Source: Candidatus Cloacimonadota bacterium | GTDB taxonomy: Bacteria > Cloacimonadota > Cloacimonadia > Cloacimonadales > Cloacimonadaceae | DNA length: 12,304 nucleotides | Direction of reading: 5' to 3' | NCBI GenBank assembly: GCA_028703735.1 | Contig: JAQVMI010000022.1 | Coordinates: 1-12,304, forward strand | Shown: positions 6,549-12,304 of the stretch, in pieces | Numbering within the stretch: position 1 is the first letter of the stretch | Layout: every line of letters begins with the position of its first letter | The notes under the pieces: model-generated | What the model was told of the DNA's origin: nothing | Database searches by the model: none | The model's input: the letters and a program-made list of their open reading frames with translations, nothing else | Made by a program: the position numbers and the translations under genes

Positions 6549-6779
6549 AGTCCCATTCGGGACGGCAGAAATTAGCGACGGGTTTTAACCCGGCGGACAA
6601 TATAGCGGGATCCAAACAAAGTCCTGTGGGGACGGCAGGTGTTGTTATGCTTATGATAATCAGACGTTTAGATAATCGTAATTCCATCTGTCGTCCCGCT
6701 GGGACTGCAAAATGCTTCGGGGGCAATCTTTGTCGCCGGGTTTAAACCCGTCGCTAATATCTGTCGTCCCGCTGGGACT
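6549..6779. repeat. Nested inverted-repeat element with GTCCC/GGGAC hairpin ends
   Basis: The outer arms are 6549-6600 and 6730-6779, about 50 nt each and nearly perfect inverted copies with two indels and a few mismatches. Each arm contains a GTCCC...GGGAC mini-hairpin and a palindrome around GGGTTTTAACCC (left) or GGGTTTAAACCC (right). An inner pair, 6620-6638 and 6688-6706, repeats the mini-hairpin module in inverted orientation. CTGTCGTCCCGCTGGGACT occurs twice in the right half, at 6688-6706 and 6761-6779. There is no transposase, and the 67-codon frame inside it has no recognisable product. It looks like two composite repeat units inserted head to head, or a MITE-like element. Confidence 0.8.
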
Positions 6780-6941
6780 ATATTTCCGTTGTGTTATTCA
6801 TGGGGCTATTATAAGACTAAGCTTTTCTAAAAGAATGCAAGGAAAGTAGCCTAACTACGTGAAGAATATTGAACAGTCCCCCTGCTAAGTTTGAAAGTGA
6901 GCCAATTATTTTGCTTGACGAATACAGCCACTTCAATTACC

Positions 6942-6968
6942 TTAACATTAGACTCAAGTCCTTATATT
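6942..6968 (+). promoter_or_regulatory. Possible promoter of the large secreted-protein gene
   Basis: TTAACA (6942-6947) and TATATT (6963-6968) match the -35 and -10 consensus at 5 of 6 each, but the spacer is only 15 nt. TTGACG at 6915-6920 is an alternative -35, although its best -10 at 17 nt (TACCTT) is poor. The likely ribosome site is GGGAGGAAAT at 6994-7003, directly before the ATG. Confidence 0.35.
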
Positions 6969-7003
6969 TATAGAATTGTGACTAAATTTCTCAGGGAGGA
7001 AAT

Positions 7004-10000
7004 ATGAGAAAGACAATGTTAATATTTGTGCTGATCCTTGTAAGCATGGGATTGGTTTGGGGACAGACCACTATCAACTTTGATGATGCCGCTAAATGGA
7101 CTCAAGGTTCTGTGGCACTCACCAGTTATGCGGTTAACCATACCTATGTTGATGGGATATTCTCCGCAACAGGTGGAGCCGCTTTAAGAAATACTAACGC
7201 CACGCAAGATGGATTTGCAGGAGCATTGGGAACTTATTCATGGAGATTGAGCAATACTGCTACTGTTGAATGGATTATGACCATTGCTTCGGGTGGCGTA
7301 AGCACTTTTAGTTTAAAAGCACGCAGATGGGATAGTACTCCATCACCGGACTACAATCTTGAATACTCTGTAAACGGTGGAACTGATTGGACTCTTGTTT
7401 CTGTTGTCAACAATACTTCCTTAGACAATGTGAGTGACTGGAAGTTATTTGAAGGCACTATAAACAATGCCGCTGCCGACATAAAAATCAGGTTAAAAGC
7501 TAATGGCACAACTGAACGAATTATGGTTGACGATTTTACATGGTCTGCCTACGGAGGTACTCCTTCCCCCAGCATTAGCGTTGCCCCATCCACACTAACC
7601 GGTTTTGCTTATGTTACCGGAGCCGGTCCATCAACATCCCAGAGCTTCACCATCAGCGGAGCAAATCTTACTGCCAATATCAATATAGCTGCTTCTACAA
7701 ACTTCGAAATATCAGAAACTATCGGATCCGGATATACCACACCGATCGTGTTAACTCCAACAGGTGGAACTGTAGCTGATAAAACAATCTATGTCCGTTT
7801 AAAAGCTGGACTTACTGCCGGGAGCTATAGTGATGAATTGATTACAGCCTCGTCCACCGATGCCACTGATCAAACGGTTACCTGCAGTGGATCAGTTAGC
7901 GATCCTGTAGTTCCCGAACTCCTTCTGGAAGAAAACTTTGTTTATACAGCCGGAACCACCCTTACCTCTAATGGTTGGATTACTCATAGTGGAACATCTG
8001 GATACCCCACAGTTGCCACAGAAGGGCTCTCGTATGCCGGATATGCATCAAATTCCGGTTTAGCAGGGCAGACTGTAGCAAGTGGAGCTGAGGACGTTCA
8101 TCTTAATTTTACCTCCCAAACTACCGGTTCTGTTTATACCTCAGTGTTAATCAACGTTTCAAGTGCCTCCGAAGCTGGTGATTATGTTTACCACTTCTCC
8201 TTAAATGGCACTTCCATCACAGATTTCAAGGGTAAATTGTTTGTAGCCAGAGATGCCTCCAATAATGTTCGTTTTGGCTTAACCAAATCCTCTAACGTTG
8301 GTGCCAATGGTGCCAATGTAGCCTGGACCGGTTACAATTATGCTTATGGCACCACCTACCTTTTGGTTATAAAATACGAGATTGTAGCAGGAGCTACCAA
8401 TGATGTGGTTTCATTATGGGTTAATCCCACAATAGGTGCCACAGAACCTGCTGCCCTTATCACACCTTCTGTTCCAACAGATGTAGATATAGCTGCTGGC
8501 GGAGTAGGCTCTATTTGTATCAGACAATCTGCCAATACTCCCATAGCAAGATTTGATGGTATCCGTGTGGCTAACGCCTGGGAAGCTCTGTGGACTGGTG
8601 AAGCTCCTACACCTGTAATTACTGTTACAGGCGAACTTGAGCCTTTTGCAGCTTACGTGAACGCTCCTTCCGATGTGATACAGCACTACACCTTAAGTGG
8701 TGAAGACATTAGCGGTAATATTGCCGTTACCGCACCAAACGGATTTGAGCTTTCGCTTAATGGTATAGACGGCTGGGCAGGTTCTCTTAACCTGGCTTCC
8801 AGTTTTGCAGATTCCATTTATGTGCGCATGTTAGCTTCTGAAATTCGTGAATACAGCGGTAATATTACGCATGCAAGTGCTGGTGCTACCACTGTTAATT
8901 TACCAGTTTCCGGCGAATCATTCCCTCCTGATGCCACCTGGAATATTACCGAAGCACTTACCCAGTTTAGTAGTGAAGCCGGAACTCCTTCCGCTGCTCA
9001 ATCCTATACCCTTAGTGCTACCAGCGCCACCTATGATTTAATAGTAAAAACTACCGCCCCCTATCAGCTTAGTGCTAATGGGACTACTGGCTGGGCAGAT
9101 AGCCTTGCTTTTGCCTATAACTTCAATGGCAGTGTTTTTGTCCGCATGAATTCCGCTGCTGCCGGAACATTTAACCGCACTATTACCCACAACACACCCG
9201 GAGCAAGTGAAGCAGTGATAAACATCACCGGTGTTGCTACTCCTGTTGCTGGTGATTATGCTACTGATTTGTTCTTCTCTGAATATATCGAAGGAAGCAG
9301 CTATAATAAGTCTATCGAAATCTTCAATGGCACTGGTTCTACGGTTGATTTAAGTGATTACCGATATGAAAACTGGTTTAATGGAGGCTCATCACCGAAC
9401 TTAATTCCACTTACCGGAACCTTGGCTCATGGCGATGTATATGTTATTGCAAATCCTGCATCCAGTGCAGCAATTCTTGCATTGGCAGATTTACAATCCG
9501 ACAATGTCAACTTCAATGGAGATGATGCTCTTGTTCTTCGTAAGATTAGCACAGATACCATGGTTGATATCTTTGGCGTAATTGGTCAGGATCCCGGAAC
9601 GCAATGGACTGCAGTTGGAGGAAACACCACAGTCAATAAAACTCTCGTTCGTAAAGCTACAGTTACTTCAGGTATTACCGTTAATCCCACAGCCTCAGTT
9701 CCTGCTTTAGTCACCGATTTTACTACACTCGGAACCGAATGGGATCAGTACGATATTGACACAATCACCGATCTTGCTATGCATACCTTTACTCCCGGCA
9801 CCGGTGACATTGTGGCTAATCCCACCTTTGATCCTGCTGGCGGATTCAAGCTTGCTCCTGTGAACGTGACGCTTGCCACAACCACAGTTGGTGCCACAAT
9901 CCGTTATACCCTGGATGGAACTGCACCCAATGCTACGTCCACCCTATACACAACCCCGATAAACATCAGTTCTGATACCACCTTGAAGGCTATTGGCTAC

Positions 10001-10840
10001 AAGGATGGATTCTCACCCTCATCAATAGTAACTGCTGTTTACAGCTTTCCGCATGATGTAGCCAACATCGCTGCCCTGCGTGCATCAACTACTGGTGCCA
10101 CGGTTTATCGTGTTACAGGCGAAGCCGTGCTTACCTTCCAACAAACAACCCGTAATCAAAAGTACATCCAAGACTCCAGTGCTGCTATTCTGATTGATGA
10201 TCCCAGTGGAATAATCACCAGCACCTATGCTCTGTACGATGGTATTACCGGTGTTGCCGGCACAATTGCACTGTATAATGGACTTTTACAGTTCACCCCT
10301 GTTACCAATCCCGGTACAGCAACTTCCAATGGAAATACTGTGGTTCCTGTAGTTAGAACCCTTGCAACAATTACTTCAGACGACCAGGCAAAGCTGATCA
10401 AGGTGCTTAATGTTACTTTGGACAGCAGCTCTGGTAACTTCACGAATATAGCGCAAAATATTACCGCTACGGATGCCAGTGGAACAATAACAATGCGCAC
10501 CTTCCCTGCTACAGATTATAGCCTAACTGCCATCCCTGTAGCGGCTCAGGATATTATTGGTCTGGCAGGTCAATATAATGATGCCATGCAATTCAGCCCT
10601 CGCTTCCTTGCGGATTTCTCCGAAGCAAGCGGAACAATTCTTTCCCCAGTAGTAACAATAAGTGAAGCTGGTGGAACTGTAACCCTGAACTGGGCTGCCG
10701 TAGATGGTGCATCAACCTATCGTATAGAACACAGCGATACCCCTGATAGCGGTTTCACACTCGTTACCACAACCGCTCTCTTAACTTGGAATGGTGCTGC
10801 CACTTCCAAGAAATTCTATAGAGTAATCGCCATTCAATAG
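7004..10840 (+). CDS. Large exported multidomain protein with lamin-tail and chitobiase-C-like domains
   Basis: A secreted or surface protein of 1278 residues. The signal peptide is MRKTMLIFVLILVSMGLVWG, with cleavage likely before Gln21. Regions in order: a lectin-like beta-sandwich (about 22-183); a first ~100-residue beta repeat (188-298); a second jelly-roll-like domain (305-530); two more beta repeats (537-637, 643-745); a lamin-tail domain (about 753-930, with LFFSEYIEGSSYNKSIEIFN and VDLSDYRYE); a chitobiase/hexosaminidase C-terminal-like domain (938-1015, with ATIRYTLDGTAPN); an OB-fold-like domain resembling DUF5689-type modules (about 1018-1206); and an FN3-like end (1213-1278, WAAVDGASTYRIEHS and FYRVIAIQ). 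The three beta repeats share the pattern of YVRL or VRM followed by a YSGNITH-like strand. No catalytic motif is visible, and only two Cys residues occur. There is no obvious type IX sorting domain. A binding, adhesive or envelope role is inferred; function is unknown. Confidence 0.9.
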   Translation: MRKTMLIFVLILVSMGLVWGQTTINFDDAAKWTQGSVALTSYAVNHTYVDGIFSATGGAALRNTNATQDGFAGALGTYSWRLSNTATVEWIMTIASGGVSTFSLKARRWDSTPSPDYNLEYSVNGGTDWTLVSVVNNTSLDNVSDWKLFEGTINNAAADIKIRLKANGTTERIMVDDFTWSAYGGTPSPSISVAPSTLTGFAYVTGAGPSTSQSFTISGANLTANINIAASTNFEISETIGSGYTTPIVLTPTGGTVADKTIYVRLKAGLTAGSYSDELITASSTDATDQTVTCSGSVSDPVVPELLLEENFVYTAGTTLTSNGWITHSGTSGYPTVATEGLSYAGYASNSGLAGQTVASGAEDVHLNFTSQTTGSVYTSVLINVSSASEAGDYVYHFSLNGTSITDFKGKLFVARDASNNVRFGLTKSSNVGANGANVAWTGYNYAYGTTYLLVIKYEIVAGATNDVVSLWVNPTIGATEPAALITPSVPTDVDIAAGGVGSICIRQSANTPIARFDGIRVANAWEALWTGEAPTPVITVTGELEPFAAYVNAPSDVIQHYTLSGEDISGNIAVTAPNGFELSLNGIDGWAGSLNLASSFADSIYVRMLASEIREYSGNITHASAGATTVNLPVSGESFPPDATWNITEALTQFSSEAGTPSAAQSYTLSATSATYDLIVKTTAPYQLSANGTTGWADSLAFAYNFNGSVFVRMNSAAAGTFNRTITHNTPGASEAVINITGVATPVAGDYATDLFFSEYIEGSSYNKSIEIFNGTGSTVDLSDYRYENWFNGGSSPNLIPLTGTLAHGDVYVIANPASSAAILALADLQSDNVNFNGDDALVLRKISTDTMVDIFGVIGQDPGTQWTAVGGNTTVNKTLVRKATVTSGITVNPTASVPALVTDFTTLGTEWDQYDIDTITDLAMHTFTPGTGDIVANPTFDPAGGFKLAPVNVTLATTTVGATIRYTLDGTAPNATSTLYTTPINISSDTTLKAIGYKDGFSPSSIVTAVYSFPHDVANIAALRASTTGATVYRVTGEAVLTFQQTTRNQKYIQDSSAAILIDDPSGIITSTYALYDGITGVAGTIALYNGLLQFTPVTNPGTATSNGNTVVPVVRTLATITSDDQAKLIKVLNVTLDSSSGNFTNIAQNITATDASGTITMRTFPATDYSLTAIPVAAQDIIGLAGQYNDAMQFSPRFLADFSEASGTILSPVVTISEAGGTVTLNWAAVDGASTYRIEHSDTPDSGFTLVTTTALLTWNGAATSKKFYRVIAIQ

Positions 10841-10847
10841 TTAACCC

Positions 10848-10861
10848 GCAACATCAGTTGC
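10848..10861 (+). other. Small hairpin after the large gene's stop codon
   Basis: GCAAC/GTTGC with a 4-nt loop (ATCA) lies 8 nt after the TAG of the large gene and 12 nt before the terminator stem. It is short and could be chance or an extra 3'-end stabiliser. Confidence 0.3.
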
Positions 10862-10871
10862 AAAATATATC

Positions 10872-10905
10872 AAGGGTGAGGCTTTTAAAGCTTCACCCTT
10901 TTTTT
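10872..10905 (+). terminator. Strong intrinsic terminator of the large secreted-protein gene
   Basis: GGGTGAGGC and GCTTCACCC (10874-10898) form a 9-bp stem with one G-T wobble around TTTTAAA, which can add further T-A pairs. The stem is followed by seven T residues (10899-10905). It lies 31 nt after the stop of the large gene. Only 16 nt separate the T-tract from the ATG of the Nif3-like gene, so it also sits in that gene's 5' leader. Confidence 0.88.
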
Positions 10906-10921
10906 GAAAGAGGAAAAAGAT

Positions 10922-12007
10922 ATGATTATAGCAGATATTGTTAGCCGTTTGGAAGTTTTTGCCCCGCAAGGATTAGCCTTAGGCTGGGATAACGTAGGCT
11001 TGCAGATTGGTGAAAAATCCTGGGAGGTAAGCAAGGTACTTGTAACGCTGGATGTAACCTCCACCGCAATTGACAAAGCCATAGAAAACGGAGCAAAGCT
11101 TATTGTCAGCCATCATCCCTTAATATTCCAAGCGGTGAAAAGCATAACCAATCCTTCAATAATAAAACTGATACAGCATAAAGTAGCAGTAATTTGTCTG
11201 CATACTAATTATGATGTGGCAAAGCAAAGCGTAAACCATGCACTGGCAAAGCAATTGGGGTTGGAAGTAGTGGCTACTCTAAGCGAAGAGACAGGGGCGA
11301 AAAACCATCATATTACAGTGTTTTGTCCGCCATCATCTGTAACTGCCGTTTCTGAAGCAGCCTGGAAAGCCGGCGCCGGTAATATTGGCAATTACTCTAA
11401 TTGCGCCACACAACACGAGGTAAAAGGTTTCTTTAAGGCAGAAAGCGGAGCTAAGCCATATACAATTGCGGCTGAAGAAACTGGTATAGCCGAAACTGCT
11501 TTGGATTTTATTTGTGATTCTTTCCGGCTGCACTCTGTTTTAGCAGCTATCCGAAGGGCTCATCCCTACGAAACCCCTTTAGTATATAATCACTCCATAG
11601 ATTTTGCAAATCCTTCCTATGGCTTGGGGTTGGTATGCAAATTTAATCCTGCTAAAACACTTGGGGAGATAGCCCATATAGTGAAAACCACCCTGAAATG
11701 TCCCCAGCTAAAGCTTTGGACTGCGGATACAGAAATTGATTCTGTAATAGATACCATTGCTATTTGTGGGGGTTCCGGAGGTTCGTTGCTTAAAACAGCA
11801 GAGGAGAAAGCACAGCTATTTATCAGTGGAGATATCAGCTATCACAGTTTTCTGGATTCCCGAATTCCACTGATAGATGCGGGACACTTCTATACAGAAT
11901 ATCCTGCCCTGGAAAAGCTAAACTCCCTAATGGATGAGCTTGGTTTAGATAGCAGTGTTTTGCCTATACAGCAGCATGAATACTGTAGGAAAATGCAGAT
12001 CTTATAA
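10922..12007 (+). CDS. Nif3/YqfO-type dinuclear-metal-centre protein
   Basis: Member of the widespread Nif3-like (DUF34, YbgI/YqfO) family, cytoplasmic, usually a hexameric toroid with two metal ions per subunit. Databases often call it 'GTP cyclohydrolase 1 type 2', but the true role is unsettled. It has 361 residues, the long form. Metal-binding residues are visible: His64/His65 in SHHPLIF, His94 and Asp98 in HTNYD, and His322 and Glu326 in DAGHFYTEYP. GWDNVGLQIG (21-30) is the family N-terminal signature. The extra PII-like domain of YqfO is inserted at about 128-228, with AHPYETPLVY (213-222). ATG at 10922 follows AGAGGAAAAAGAT; an in-frame TTG at 10904 would start in the terminator T-tract and is unlikely. 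The strong terminator just upstream means transcription comes from read-through or an unseen promoter. Confidence 0.93.
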   Translation: MIIADIVSRLEVFAPQGLALGWDNVGLQIGEKSWEVSKVLVTLDVTSTAIDKAIENGAKLIVSHHPLIFQAVKSITNPSIIKLIQHKVAVICLHTNYDVAKQSVNHALAKQLGLEVVATLSEETGAKNHHITVFCPPSSVTAVSEAAWKAGAGNIGNYSNCATQHEVKGFFKAESGAKPYTIAAEETGIAETALDFICDSFRLHSVLAAIRRAHPYETPLVYNHSIDFANPSYGLGLVCKFNPAKTLGEIAHIVKTTLKCPQLKLWTADTEIDSVIDTIAICGGSGGSLLKTAEEKAQLFISGDISYHSFLDSRIPLIDAGHFYTEYPALEKLNSLMDELGLDSSVLPIQQHEYCRKMQIL

Positions 12008-12057
12008 GGTGAAAAGGTGAAACATTAGGAAAGTGGAAAGGTGAAACTGGCTTGTCT

Positions 12058-12076
12058 TTCCGGACTTGATCCGGAA
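12058..12076. repeat. TTCCGGA/TCCGGAA hairpin (dispersed-repeat-like)
   Basis: A perfect 7-bp stem, TTCCGGA/TCCGGAA, with loop CTTGA. The sequence closely resembles a 'CCGGACTTGATCCGG' palindromic motif that I recall from intergenic repeats of several bacterial genomes. The related TTCCGGAATGACA occurs at 2211-2223, at the edge of another hairpin cluster here. Confidence 0.6.
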
Positions 12077-12080
12077 TCCA

Positions 12081-12146
12081 GTGGAAAGGTGGAAAAGTGG
12101 AAAGGTGAAACTGGGTTTGATTATTGAAGGGTTTGATTTGTAGATT
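12081..12146. repeat. 66-nt direct repeat, copy 1
   Basis: Runs from GTGGAAAGGTGG to TTTGTAGATT and matches 12239-12304 with only two mismatches over 66 nt. The copies are 158 nt apart, start to start. Confidence 0.9.
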
Positions 12147-12187
12147 TCGGGGTTTTACAGCGTAACATAGGATTGCATCCTGTTGTT

Positions 12188-12210
12188 TACCGGTATTTGC
12201 AATGCCGGTA
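12188..12210. repeat. Hairpin in the spacer between the 66-nt repeats
   Basis: TACCGGTATT and AATGCCGGTA pair over 10 positions, one of them a wobble, around loop TGC. It lies between the two 66-nt copies and may be part of the 158-nt repeat unit. Confidence 0.6.
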
Positions 12211-12238
12211 TTGGTTAGAAAGGTGAAACACTTGGAGG

Positions 12239-12304
12239 GTGGAAAGGTGGAAGAGTGGAAAGGTGAAACTGGGGTTGATTATTGAAGGGTTTGATTTGTA
12301 GATT
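12239..12304. repeat. 66-nt direct repeat, copy 2 (reaches the window edge)
   Basis: Second copy of the 12081-12146 sequence, identical except for two positions. The match is still unbroken at the last base, so the true repeat is probably longer. Confidence 0.9.

Larger units (their letters stand above)
5726..7003. other. 1.28-kb non-coding region between divergent transcription units
   Basis: No credible intact gene on either strand. From left to right it holds: 5726-6030, unstructured sequence with only short open stretches; 6031-6171, a chain of hairpins; 6172-6548, AT-rich sequence without a recognised feature; 6549-6779, a nested inverted repeat; 6780-7003, the upstream region of the large secreted-protein gene. 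The GACTGTTCA near 6365 recurs inverted as TGAACAGTC near 6870. For a compact bacterial genome this is a long gap, and structured repeats make up about 370 nt of it. Confidence 0.75.
12008..12304. repeat. G/A-rich repetitive stretch with GGTGAAA/GGTGGAAA units
   Basis: No gene seen in these 297 nt up to the window edge. The plus strand is very rich in G and A. It is built largely from short units such as AGGTGAAA, GTGGAAAGG and AAAGTGG, concentrated at 12007-12050, 12081-12112 and 12220-12270. Two hairpins and a longer direct repeat, listed separately, lie inside. No T-tract terminator follows the Nif3-like gene. The array may continue beyond the right edge. Confidence 0.75.

Noticed and set aside
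6523..6726. Open frame of 67 codons on the minus strand
   Set aside because: It is made of the nested inverted-repeat element and reads through its palindromes; no ribosome site or recognisable product.
6549..6779. Possible CRISPR array because of repeated GTCCCGCTGGGAC units
   Set aside because: Units are in both orientations with irregular spacing and there are no cas genes.
10642..10840. Type IX secretion C-terminal sorting domain on the large protein
   Set aside because: The end reads as an FN3-like module finishing in FYRVIAIQ and lacks the usual Lys-containing sorting pattern; not supported, though not fully excluded.

Overview
The window looks like chromosomal DNA of an anaerobic, amino-acid-fermenting bacterium of the Fibrobacterota/Chlorobiota/Bacteroidota superphylum. 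A member of Candidatus Cloacimonadota is my best guess. Reasons: a NuoE/NuoF-type pair as found with electron-bifurcating hydrogenases, a peptidase T-like enzyme joined to meso-diaminopimelate synthesis, a very large secreted beta-sandwich/lamin-tail protein ending in an FN3-like 'FYRVIA' tail, and hairpin-rich repeats between genes. The taxonomic call is inference; no rRNA or other marker gene is present.

Layout. Positions 1-5662 are transcribed leftwards (minus strand) and hold two groups of genes. Upstream is a four-gene operon, pepT-like > dapB > dapF > rodZ-like (5662 down to 2397). Its junctions are 1 nt, -7 nt and -13 nt, and a good TTGACA promoter precedes it. A 490-nt non-coding stretch with a hairpin cluster separates it from a nuoE/hydC-like gene and a nuoF/hydB-like gene, the latter cut by the window's left edge. 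Positions 5663-7003 are about 1.34 kb without a credible intact gene. This stretch holds two elaborate inverted-repeat elements: a chain of hairpins at 6031-6171 and a nested structure with about 50-nt arms at 6549-6779. Positions 7004-12007 are transcribed rightwards: a 1278-residue exported multidomain protein, a strong intrinsic terminator, and a Nif3/YqfO-type metal-binding protein. From 12008 to the right edge there is G/A-rich repetitive DNA with a 66-nt direct repeat at a 158-nt period.

How the genes fit together. The NuoE/NuoF-like pair would pass electrons between NADH and a partner, probably an [FeFe]-hydrogenase catalytic subunit encoded past the left edge. The pepT-like product would trim peptides or acylated amino acids. 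DapB and DapF perform two steps towards meso-diaminopimelate for lysine and peptidoglycan. The RodZ-like membrane protein, translationally coupled to dapF, plausibly links precursor supply to cell shape. The large exported protein is probably a cell-surface or secreted adhesive/binding protein, since no catalytic domain is recognisable. Apart from the repeats, I see no phage, CRISPR, IS or defence genes. The most unusual material is the structured non-coding DNA.
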